A stretch of DNA of 12,437 nt from DASRSS01 sp035656335 (GTDB lineage Bacteria > Actinomycetota > Actinomycetes > Mycobacteriales > Jatrophihabitantaceae): assembly GCA_035656335.1 (NCBI GenBank), contig DASRSS010000145.1:1-12437 (forward strand). The letters are read 5' to 3'. The notes under the pieces are model-generated. The model was given only the letters and a program-made list of their open reading frames with translations. It was not told the DNA's origin and did not search any database. The translations under genes were made by a program, and so were the position numbers. Of the stretch, positions 5,567-12,437 are shown one piece after another (the first letter of the stretch is position 1; each line of letters starts with the position of its first letter).

Positions 5567-6982
5567 TCAGTGCAGGGACGACCAGAGGTGGAACGTGGCG
5601 TAGCTGCGCCACGGCGCCCACTCGGGCCGTCCGCCGGTGAGGTCGAGGCCGAGCGACTCGGCGGCCTTGCGCACGCCGAGGTCCGAGGACAGCAGGACGT
5701 CCGGGTCTCCCATCGCGCGCATCAGCAGGTAGTCCGCCGTCCACGGGCCGATGCCCGGCACGGCGAGCAGCGTCGCCCGCTCCCGTTCACGGTCGGCGCC
5801 CGGGTCGAGGGTGAGTTCGCCGGACGCGCATGCCTCGGCGAGCGCCAGCAGCGTCAGCGCTCGGGCGCGGGGCATCGGCAGCGTCGCCGCGTCGATCGCG
5901 GCGAACCGCTCCGCGCTCGGGAACAGCCGGTGGGCGTCGAATGCGTCCCCGTGCGAGCGGGCGATCCGGCCGAGCAGCGTGCGCGCGCCGCGCACCGAGA
6001 TCTGCTGGCCGATCACCGCACGGACGGCCATCTCGAACCCGTCGACCGCGCCCGGCGCGCGCAGCCCGGGCCGCTTGCGCACGAGCGCGGCGAGTACCGG
6101 GTCCGCGGCCAGGACGGCGTCGACCGCGGCCGGGTCGGCGTCCAGGTCCAGCAGCCGGCGCACGCGCGTGACGACGCTGACCAGGTCGGCGTGGTCGCTG
6201 AGCGAGACGCGGCAGGTCACCGCGCCGTCGCCCGCGGACAGGCTGACGAGCGCGGGACCGCCCGCCGCGCGGAACGTGCGGCTGAACGTCTGCCCGTCGT
6301 AGCTCTCAACGCCGGGGATCGCGCGCTCGCCGAGGAACGCGAGCGTCGCGTCCAGGTCCAGCGGCGCGCGGTACGGCAGGCGCAGCACGATCGAGCCGGC
6401 GTCGGCGCTGGACGACCGGCGGCGGGCCGTCCGCAGACCGGTGGGCGTCGTGGCGAACACGGCGCGGATCGTGTCGTTGAACTGGCGGACGCTGGCGAAC
6501 CCCGCGGCGAACGCGATGTCGGCGGCCGGCAGGTCGGTCGTCTCCAGCAGCACGCGGGCCGTCTGTGCGCGTTGTGCCCGTGCGAGCGCGATCGGACCCG
6601 CGCCGACCTCGGCGAGCAGCGTCCGGTTCACCTGCCGCTCCGAGTAGCCCAGCCGGCGCGACAGGCCGGCAACGCCCTCGCGGTCGATCACGCCGTCCGC
6701 GATCAGGCGCAGCGCCCGTCCGGCCAGATCCCCGCGGACGTCCCACTCGGGCGAGCCCGGGCAGGCGTCCGGACGGCACCGCTTGCAGGCGCGGAAGCCG
6801 GCCCGCTGCGCCGCCGCCGCGCTGGGATAGAACGTGACGTTGCGGCGCCGCGGCGTGATCGCCGGGCACGACGGCCGGCAGTAGATGCCCGTGGTGTGGA
6901 CGGCGGTGAAGAACCAGCCGTCGAAGCGCGGGTCGCGGCCAGCCACGGCGCGGTAGCAGACGTCGGCGTCGGGAAGGATCAT
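5567..6982 (-). CDS. alkA: Ada-AlkA fusion: alkylation sensor/regulator joined to 3-methyladenine DNA glycosylase
   Basis: A 471-residue protein combining alkylation sensing and base excision. Residues 1-75 are the Ada metal-binding domain with four zinc cysteines C35, C39, C66 and C69 in TTGIYCRPSC and FRACKRC; C35 corresponds to the methyl-accepting C38 of E. coli Ada. Residues about 85-185 are an AraC-type helix-turn-helix pair (LSRRLGYSERQVNRTL, IAFAAGFASVRQFND). Residues about 197-305 are the AlkA N-terminal domain. Residues about 310-470 are the HhH-GPD glycosylase domain, with VIGQQISVRGA, the hairpin LAVPGIGPWTADYLL (406-420) and D434 in SSDLGVRK as the likely catalytic aspartate. Methyl transfer from phosphotriesters to the N-domain is expected to activate transcription of this gene and ogt downstream. 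The separate O6-guanine domain of E. coli Ada is missing and supplied by ogt. ATG 6982 lacks a strong Shine-Dalgarno, and I see no certain promoter upstream. Confidence 0.93.
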   Translation of the reverse strand: MILPDADVCYRAVAGRDPRFDGWFFTAVHTTGIYCRPSCPAITPRRRNVTFYPSAAAAQRAGFRACKRCRPDACPGSPEWDVRGDLAGRALRLIADGVIDREGVAGLSRRLGYSERQVNRTLLAEVGAGPIALARAQRAQTARVLLETTDLPAADIAFAAGFASVRQFNDTIRAVFATTPTGLRTARRRSSSADAGSIVLRLPYRAPLDLDATLAFLGERAIPGVESYDGQTFSRTFRAAGGPALVSLSAGDGAVTCRVSLSDHADLVSVVTRVRRLLDLDADPAAVDAVLAADPVLAALVRKRPGLRAPGAVDGFEMAVRAVIGQQISVRGARTLLGRIARSHGDAFDAHRLFPSAERFAAIDAATLPMPRARALTLLALAEACASGELTLDPGADRERERATLLAVPGIGPWTADYLLMRAMGDPDVLLSSDLGVRKAAESLGLDLTGGRPEWAPWRSYATFHLWSSLH

Positions 6983-7044
6983 GCGGGGTCCCGGCGGAAG
7001 CGCGGAGCGGTTACGTGGGGTGCGATCACGCGTCCAGTCTGAAC

Positions 7045-7069
7045 CCCGCCACCGACAACCGCTGGCGGG
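7045..7069 (-). terminator. Hairpin after ppc, possible terminator
   Basis: The stem is CCCGCCA (7045-7051) with TGGCGGG (7063-7069), 7 bp, with an 11-nt loop. It starts 9 nt beyond the ppc stop on the minus strand and lies in the 96-bp gap before ada-alkA. If it terminates, ada-alkA has its own promoter between it and 6982. There is no U-tract, so support is moderate. Confidence 0.4.
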
Positions 7070-7078
7070 AATCGGACA

Positions 7079-9868
7079 TCACCCTGTGTTGCGCAGGCCC
7101 GCGGCGACGCCGTTGATCGTCAGGAGCAACGCGCGGCGCAGATCGGCGGACGGTTCGGCGTCGGCGTCGTGCTCGGTGCGCACCCGGCGCAGCAGTTCGG
7201 CCTGCAGGTACGAGATCGGGTCCAGGTAGGCGTCGCGGACGGCGAACGTGCGCTTGAGCGCGGGGGAGTCGTCCAGCAGCGCGGCCTCACCGGTCACGCG
7301 CAGCACCTCGGCGACGGTGCGCTCGTGCTCGGCACGCACGGTGTCGAACAGCCGGTGCAGGCGCGGCGGGACGAGCGTGCTCACGTAGTGCGCGGCGATC
7401 TCCAGATCGGTCTTGGCGAGCGTCATCTCGACGTTGGACAGGAACGTCGCGAAGAAGTGCCACTCCCGCTGCATCTCGGTCAGCACGTCACCGAGCCCGG
7501 CCTCGCGCGCCGCGGCCAGGCCGGTGCCCACGCCGTACCAGCCGGGCACGATCTGCCGCGACTGCGTCCAGCCGAACACCCACGGGATCGCGCGCAACCC
7601 CTCCAGCCCGCCGCCGGAGGACGGGCGCCGCGACGGGCGCGAGCCGATGTTCAGCCAGCCGAGCTGTTCGACCGGCGTCGACGCAAGGAAGTAGTCGGGC
7701 AGGTCGGGATCGTCGGCGAGCTCGCGGTACGCGGCGAACGCGGCGTCGCTGACCAGCGTCATGCACGCGTCCCACCGTTCGAGTTGCTCGCCGCTCTGGC
7801 GCGGCGTGCGGTGCAGCGTGCTCGCCTGCAGCACGGCAGCGACGGTCAGCTCGAGGTTCTCGCGGGCGAGCTCCGGCAGTGAGTACTTGTCGCTGATCAC
7901 CTCGCCCTGCTCGGTGAACTTGATCTCGCCGTCCAGGACGCCGTACGGCTGCGCGAGGATCGACTCGTACGTCGGCCCGCCGCCACGTCCGACCGTGCCG
8001 CCGCGTCCGTGGAACAGCCGCAACCGCACGCCGTGCCGCGCCGCGACATCGCGCAGCGTGCGTTGCGCGCGGTGGATCTCCCACTGCGACGTGGTGATGC
8101 CGGCCTGCTTGTTCGAGTCGGAGTAGCCGAGCATGACCTCCTGCAGGTCCCCGCGCAGCCGCACGATCTCGCGATAGCTCGGGTCGCGCAGCAGTGCGTC
8201 GAGCACGTCGCCGCTGTGCCGCAGCTCGTCGACGGTCTCCAGCAGCGGGACGAAACCGATACGCGCAAAGGGCTTCGCCCCGCGCAGGTCGACCAGCCCC
8301 GCCTCGCGCGCCAGCACGACCGGCGCGAGCAGGTCGTCCGGGCCCTTGGTCATCGACACGATGTAGCTCTCGATGACGTCCGGGCCGTAGGTGTCGAGCG
8401 CGTCGCGGATCGCGGTGAACACAGCGAACGTCTTCGCACCCCCCTCGTCCAGTGGGGGTGGCGAGGACGCGAGCGGGCGCGGCGAGGTGAGCTCGTCGGC
8501 CAGCACCCGCAGCCGGTCGTCAGCGGTCAGCTCGCCGTAGCGCTCGCCGGCACCGAGCCGGTCGATCAGCTGACCGACCGCGTGGTGGTGCGCGTCGGCG
8601 TGTTCGCGCACGTCCATCGTCGCCAGGTGCAGCCCGATCGCCGCGATGGTGCGCTGGACGCGGGCGAGCAGCCCGTCGGCTATCAGCGCGCCCGCGTTCG
8701 CGCGCAGCGACGCGCCGATCAGGTCCAGCTCGGCCAGCAGCTGCCGCGCGCCGAGGTAGTCGTGTCCCGGTGCGTGCGGTTGCCGCTCGGCGATGCGCCG
8801 TCGGGTGTTCGCGATCTTCGTGTTGATGCACGTCAGCTTCAACCGGTAGGGCTCGGTCGCGTTGAGCGTCCGGATGCGCGGGTCGACGTCGAGCACTGCG
8901 AGATCCGCCTCGATCGACGCGGCCAGCTCCGGTGTCGCCGCAACCACCGTCGTCGACGAGGACAGCTCGGCGATCAGCAGATCGATCGCGCGGGTGACCG
9001 CGCGCGCCGCCACCTCGTGCTGCAACCGCAATACGTCGCGCGTGATCTGGGCGGTGACGTTCGGGTTTCCGTCGCGGTCGCCGCCGATCCACGTCCCGAA
9101 CGTCAGCGGGCGCCCGTCCGCGTGCAGCCGCGCGCCGTGGTCGCCGGCCTCCGCCGCGAGGTCGGCCAGCAGATCCGGCAGCGTCCGGTCGGCGAGCTCG
9201 GTCAGGTAGTAGACCGCGTTGCGCGCCTCGTCCACCGGCGTCGGACGGTGCTGGCGCAGCTCGTCGGTCTGCCAGATCAGGTCGATGATCTCGGCCAGGG
9301 CACGGTCCTGGCGCGCGCGGGCTGCGGTGCCGGGCGTGGTCGGCTCGGCCAGCACGTCCGCCACCCGCCGCAGCTTCGTGAGCACCGACCGGCGGCTGGC
9401 CTCGGTCGGGTGCGCGGTGAACACCGGGCGGACGTCCAGGCCGGCGAGCGCGTCGGTGAGGGCGTCGGCGCCGAGCTCGTCGGTGATCGCCGCGATTGCG
9501 CGCGACAGCCAGCCCTGCTCGGCAGGACGGTCCCGCAGGCCGCGCACCCGGTGGACCTGCTCGGCCACGTTGGCCAGGTGGAAGTAGTCGGCGAACGCCC
9601 GCGCGAGCAGCGCGGCCGTCTCGTTCGAGACGTTGCTCAGCAGCGCGCGCACCTGCTCGCGCAACCGCTCGCCCTCACCCTCCTTGCTCTGCTTGGTGAG
9701 CGTGCGGACCTGCTCGACCAGCTCGAGGGCGGACGATCCCTGTTGCCGCGCGAGCGTCTCGCCCAGCAGCCCGGCGACGCGGCGCACGTCCGCCCGCAGC
9801 AGGGCGTCGTCCGAGTCCGCCGCCGCGAGTTCGAAGAGTTCGGGTTCGGACAGGTCGTTGCGCTGCAC
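7079..9868 (-). CDS. ppc: Phosphoenolpyruvate carboxylase
   Basis: This enzyme carboxylates phosphoenolpyruvate with bicarbonate to oxaloacetate, refilling the TCA cycle; it is a cytosolic homotetramer in the family. The product is 929 residues, within the usual 880-970. Signature parts in order: VFTAHPTEASRR with catalytic H153 (equivalent to H138 in E. coli), GTWIGGDRDGNPNVT (258-272), IVSMTKGPDDLL (503-514), GYSDSNKQAGITTSQW (581-596), the catalytic loop FHGRGGTVGRGGGP (619-632), and NIGSRPSRRPSSGG (740-753). It ends in the family's C-terminal NTG. GTG 9868 is the likely start: the residues after it (MQRNDLSEPELFEL) look native, while the open frame upstream is antisense-like Arg/Pro-rich sequence. 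There is no strong Shine-Dalgarno before it, so a leaderless start is possible. It diverges from the LASTG surface protein across a 203-bp gap. Confidence 0.96.
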   Translation of the reverse strand: MQRNDLSEPELFELAAADSDDALLRADVRRVAGLLGETLARQQGSSALELVEQVRTLTKQSKEGEGERLREQVRALLSNVSNETAALLARAFADYFHLANVAEQVHRVRGLRDRPAEQGWLSRAIAAITDELGADALTDALAGLDVRPVFTAHPTEASRRSVLTKLRRVADVLAEPTTPGTAARARQDRALAEIIDLIWQTDELRQHRPTPVDEARNAVYYLTELADRTLPDLLADLAAEAGDHGARLHADGRPLTFGTWIGGDRDGNPNVTAQITRDVLRLQHEVAARAVTRAIDLLIAELSSSTTVVAATPELAASIEADLAVLDVDPRIRTLNATEPYRLKLTCINTKIANTRRRIAERQPHAPGHDYLGARQLLAELDLIGASLRANAGALIADGLLARVQRTIAAIGLHLATMDVREHADAHHHAVGQLIDRLGAGERYGELTADDRLRVLADELTSPRPLASSPPPLDEGGAKTFAVFTAIRDALDTYGPDVIESYIVSMTKGPDDLLAPVVLAREAGLVDLRGAKPFARIGFVPLLETVDELRHSGDVLDALLRDPSYREIVRLRGDLQEVMLGYSDSNKQAGITTSQWEIHRAQRTLRDVAARHGVRLRLFHGRGGTVGRGGGPTYESILAQPYGVLDGEIKFTEQGEVISDKYSLPELARENLELTVAAVLQASTLHRTPRQSGEQLERWDACMTLVSDAAFAAYRELADDPDLPDYFLASTPVEQLGWLNIGSRPSRRPSSGGGLEGLRAIPWVFGWTQSRQIVPGWYGVGTGLAAAREAGLGDVLTEMQREWHFFATFLSNVEMTLAKTDLEIAAHYVSTLVPPRLHRLFDTVRAEHERTVAEVLRVTGEAALLDDSPALKRTFAVRDAYLDPISYLQAELLRRVRTEHDADAEPSADLRRALLLTINGVAAGLRNTG

Positions 9869-9935
9869 GACGACCAGTCTTGCGCACGCCTGCGCCCGCT
9901 TTTCCGGCGCCGGTCCTGGACGGCCGACCGACAGC

Positions 9936-9957
9936 GTGTCGGCCGAACGGCCGACAC
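9936..9957. promoter_or_regulatory. 22-bp dyad in the ppc / surface-protein divergent gap, candidate operator
   Basis: GTGTCGGCCG (9936-9945) and CGGCCGACAC (9948-9957) are perfect inverted arms of 10 bp around AA. The half-site GGCCGAC also occurs at 9922-9928, and its complement GTCGGCC at 10027-10033, giving four half-sites within about 110 bp. The dyad centre lies about 80 bp upstream of the ppc start and 125 bp upstream of the surface-protein start. It may be a repressor or activator site for either gene. A hairpin in RNA is the alternative. Confidence 0.5.
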
Positions 9958-10071
9958 CCGCCGAGAACGGTTTCGCGTTGTATCCGTCGTAGGTGTTCGC
10001 GGAACCGGGAATCGGCCGCGACGCGGGTCGGCCACGCGTGGGGGTGTGGCCGGAGCAGGTGGGGGAATTCG

Positions 10072-12060
10072 ATGTCGCGTCGCTGGCCGTACCCGTTCGG
10101 GCGCAGTGCCGAGAGCGCAGCACGGGCGCGCCGACTGCCGGCGCGCAAGACGCTGGCAGCGGCCCTCGCCGTCCCGCTCGCGGCCACCGGACTCGCGTTC
10201 GCCGCCGCCGGCTCGGCGCATGCCGCCGCGGCGAAGATCGAAATCTGCCATGCAGACAGTGCCGGCAAGAAGCCTTACAACGACAAGTCCGTGTCGATCC
10301 CGGATGCGGTTGGACACATTGGCCACACGGGACCGATCTACTCGACTGGTGCGGCGAGCTGGGGCGACATCATCCCGCCGTTCACCTACACGGACTCGCA
10401 TGGCGTACCCACGAATTTCCCGGGGCTCAACTGGACACCGGAGGGGCAGGCGATCCTGGCGAACGGTTGCGGCATTCCCGCCACCGTCACGCCGGTCGAC
10501 CCGACGGTGACCGATCCGGTCTGCGTGGCCGGCGTCCTGACTCCGCCCGCGCTGACACTGCCCGGCGCGCCGGCCGGCGTCACCTACACGGCGAGCCCCG
10601 CCGGGGGCTACGCCGCGGGCGACAGCGTGACAGTCACGGCCACGACCGACGCCGGGCACTGGTTCCAGGCACCGGCGCCGGCGGGCTGGACGTTCGTCGA
10701 TCTGCAGCACGAGACGTACAGCTTCACGTTCGCAAACCCCGCGTGCGTGCCGATCGGGCCGGGGGCTCCGGTGACGGTGGCACCGGTCGACCCGATCGTG
10801 ATCGACACGGCGTGTGTCGCGGGCGTCCTGACGCCGCCGACGCTCACTCCCGCGGCAACGCCGGTGGGCGTCACGTACACCACGTCGAAGGGCGCGCCGT
10901 ACGCGCCGGGCGACACGGTCACGGTGACCGCGTCGATCGCCGCACCCGCGCTGTTCACGTTCACGGCGCCCGCGCCCGCCGGCTGGGTGTTCGTGAACGC
11001 GACCACCGAGACGTTCACGATCACGTTCGCGAACCCGGCGTGCGTACCGATCGGGCCGGGCGTGCCGACGGTCGTCAGCCCTGTAGCGCCGACGGTGACC
11101 AACTCGGTCTGTGCCGCGGGCGTCGCCACGACGCCGACGCTGACCCTCGCGGCGCTGCCGGGCGGTGTTCTCTACACGCCCTCGAAGCCCGCGCCGTACG
11201 CCGCAGGGGACAGCCTCACGGTGACCGCGTCGATCCTCGCGCCCCTGCTCGACACGTTCGCGGCACCGGGCACAGGCGGTTGGACGTTCGTGAACGCGAC
11301 GACCGAGACGTACGACGTCACGTTCGCGGCGGCACCGGTCTGCGCCGGTGTCGGCGGAGTGGCCGCCGGCCCGACCACGGTCACGCCGGTTACCCCCACG
11401 TTCGGTGACCCGGGCTGCGGCGCGGGCGGGGCGACCGCACCGTTCGTCACGACGCCCAGCACGCCGAGCGGTGTCGCGTACACCGTGTCGCCCGCCGGTC
11501 CGTACGCGGGCGGGCAGACGGTCACGGTCACCGCGACGATCACCGATCCGGCGGACCAGTTCACGGCACCGGGCTCGGGCGGCTGGACGTTCGTCGACGC
11601 GACGCACGAGACGATCACGCACACGTTCGCGGCGGCGCCGGCGTGTTCCGGTGTCGGCGGCCTGAAGGCGGTCTCCGCGCACCCGACGTTCGCGGACGCC
11701 ACCTGCGCCGACGGCACGTTGACCGGGGCGTCGTACACGCTGCCGGACGTGGACGGCGTGCGGTACCTCGTCGACGGCAAGCATCGCGCCGCGGGCAGCT
11801 ACCCCGCAGCGAACGGGAGCACCGTCACGATCACACTGGTCGCCACCGACGGCTTCACGTTGCGCGACGACGCACCGATCGTGCACACGTTCGCGGACGC
11901 GCCGCAGTGCCTGGCTGTCGAGCCCACCAGCACGTCGACGCAACCGCTGGCCAGCACCGGCGCTCCGGTCGTGCCGCTGGCCGAACTCGGCGCGCTGCTC
12001 ACCGCGCTCGGCGCGGCGCTGCTGTTCGGTGCCCGCCGCCGGAGCAGAAAGGCCATATAG
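10072..12060 (+). CDS. Secreted LAxTG (LASTG) cell-wall-anchored protein with five Cys-paired repeats
   Basis: A 662-residue exported protein. Residues 1 to about 51 are a long signal peptide: basic start, hydrophobic core LAAALAVPLAATGLAFAAAG, cleavage near SAHA. Residues about 55-135 are an N-terminal domain with EICHADS and GDIIPPF, holding C59 and C133 and histidines 60, 82, 85 and 110; similar CHA...DIIPP segments are known from bacterial surface proteins. Five repeats of about 95 residues follow, each with TPV.PT..D..C near the start, YAAGDSVTVTA, an APG.GWTFV.ATHET strand, and a closing F....C. Cysteine pairs are 151/225, 248/324, 347/424, 449/525 and 545/613. The fifth repeat is the most diverged. 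A Thr/Ser linker, LASTG (626-630), a hydrophobic stretch and RRRSRKAI end it. Class E sortase anchoring to peptidoglycan is inferred. Ligand and role are not recognised; adhesion or a structural stalk fits. ATG 10072 follows a G-rich site (AGGTGGGGGA). Confidence 0.9.
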   Translation: MSRRWPYPFGRSAESAARARRLPARKTLAAALAVPLAATGLAFAAAGSAHAAAAKIEICHADSAGKKPYNDKSVSIPDAVGHIGHTGPIYSTGAASWGDIIPPFTYTDSHGVPTNFPGLNWTPEGQAILANGCGIPATVTPVDPTVTDPVCVAGVLTPPALTLPGAPAGVTYTASPAGGYAAGDSVTVTATTDAGHWFQAPAPAGWTFVDLQHETYSFTFANPACVPIGPGAPVTVAPVDPIVIDTACVAGVLTPPTLTPAATPVGVTYTTSKGAPYAPGDTVTVTASIAAPALFTFTAPAPAGWVFVNATTETFTITFANPACVPIGPGVPTVVSPVAPTVTNSVCAAGVATTPTLTLAALPGGVLYTPSKPAPYAAGDSLTVTASILAPLLDTFAAPGTGGWTFVNATTETYDVTFAAAPVCAGVGGVAAGPTTVTPVTPTFGDPGCGAGGATAPFVTTPSTPSGVAYTVSPAGPYAGGQTVTVTATITDPADQFTAPGSGGWTFVDATHETITHTFAAAPACSGVGGLKAVSAHPTFADATCADGTLTGASYTLPDVDGVRYLVDGKHRAAGSYPAANGSTVTITLVATDGFTLRDDAPIVHTFADAPQCLAVEPTSTSTQPLASTGAPVVPLAELGALLTALGAALLFGARRRSRKAI

Positions 12061-12270
12061 AACACGGCCCCCTGGACACCGGTCGGGCGCGATGCTCCCC
12101 CTTCGCGTCCGGCCGGTCAGCGTCCACCGACGCTTCGCCCGTGTCGATCGTCCGGAGCCGATTGTCGGCCGATCGCTGGACAGTCACCCGCCCCGCCTCC
12201 GCGTTGAATCTGTAGTTCTCAGCGGCCGGGGCCGCCGAAGCGGTTCACCGTCGGGGTGGGGGGTCGGGTC

Positions 12271-12437
12271 ATGTCGCGAAGCTCATTGCATCGGCCGTGG
12301 TGGCATGGCGCGTTGACGGTCGCCGTTTCGGCGTTGCTCGTCGTGCCGTCGCTCGTATGGATGCCGGTCGCGGACGCGGCGCCGCTCCCGCCGTGCACGT
12401 CGATCGGCAGCTTGGAGATCGACGGCGACATGACGAC
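12271..12437 (+). CDS. Start of a secreted protein, 3' truncated by the window edge
   Basis: The frame is open from ATG 12271 to the end of the window (55 full codons). It begins with a clear signal peptide: basic N-terminus (MSRSSLHRPWWHG), hydrophobic core (ALTVAVSALLVVPSLVW), then a cleavage site near ADA-AP at residues 34-38. The mature part visible is APLPPC followed by TSIGSLEIDGDMT. A start resembling this (..EIDG..) occurs in large actinobacterial surface proteins with repeated Ig-like or prealbumin-like domains, but too little is present to assign a family. The ATG is preceded by a G-rich stretch (GTGGGGGG, 7 nt away) like that of the LASTG gene 210 bp upstream. The two may form a surface-protein locus. 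The 12061-12270 gap has short self-complementary stretches (GCCGA/TCGGC near 12156) but no certain promoter or terminator. Confidence 0.7.
   Translation, partial: MSRSSLHRPWWHGALTVAVSALLVVPSLVWMPVADAAPLPPCTSIGSLEIDGDMT

Noticed and set aside
5567..6982. Possibility that the ada-alkA gene is a frameshifted pair of genes
   Set aside because: A single uninterrupted frame carries all domains in order, matching the known mycobacterial fusion.
8437..8460. CACCCCC/GGGGGTG hairpin in ppc, considered as a palindromic insertion in the coding sequence
   Set aside because: The encoded segment (RPLASSPPPLDEGGAKT) aligns from memory with a normal segment of actinobacterial PEPC (RPL...PLD..GEKT), so it is ordinary coding sequence.
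10032..10041. CCACGCGTGG perfect 10-bp palindrome upstream of the LASTG gene
   Set aside because: Short, GC-only palindromes of this size are expected by chance in such DNA; kept out as a separate site.
8009..10510. Very long plus-strand open frame opposite ppc
   Set aside because: Antisense of a well-supported PEP carboxylase gene with Arg-rich low-complexity translation.
9637..11943. Long minus-strand open frame opposite the LASTG gene
   Set aside because: Arg-rich translation that merely mirrors the repeats of the plus-strand surface gene; no signal, start site or domain.

Overview
The window is chromosomal DNA from a high-GC Gram-positive bacterium (Actinomycetia). Four things point that way: very high GC with strong third-position bias, frequent GTG starts, an Ada-AlkA fusion next to ogt as in mycobacteria, and two proteins with LAxTG cell-wall sorting signals, the motif of class E sortases of high-GC actinobacteria. 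I cannot name a genus from sequence alone.

Layout. (a) 2-250: tail of a LANTG-anchored surface protein, followed by a terminator-like hairpin (271-314) and a long nested hairpin (343-409) that covers the end of the converging ABC-F gene. (b) 404-3105, minus strand: ispE (non-mevalonate isoprenoid pathway) followed 14 nt later by a Uup-like ABC-F ATPase. (c) 3313-4557, plus strand, divergent from ispE: rplY/ctc (ribosomal protein L25/TL5) and pth (peptidyl-tRNA hydrolase), a translation pair. (d) 4558-5052: a 495-bp non-coding gap between converging pth and ogt, filled by a dense array of 22 exact TGGCCA boxes at about 20-bp steps. This is the most unusual structure here. (e) 5053-9868, minus strand: ppc (PEP carboxylase), then ada-alkA, then ogt, the last two forming an alkylation-repair operon. 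(f) 9869-10071: divergent regulatory gap with a near-perfect 22-bp dyad. (g) 10072-12060, plus strand: a secreted LASTG-anchored protein made of a Cys/His-containing N-terminal domain and five Cys-paired repeats. (h) 12271 to the window end: start of another secreted protein.

The middle of the window is housekeeping: isoprenoid precursors, translation, anaplerosis and alkylation repair. Both edges carry exported cell-surface proteins, two of them with LAxTG signals. No transposase, integrase, CRISPR array, tRNA or rRNA gene was recognised. The candidates for something undescribed are the TGGCCA array and the modular LASTG protein with its upstream dyad.
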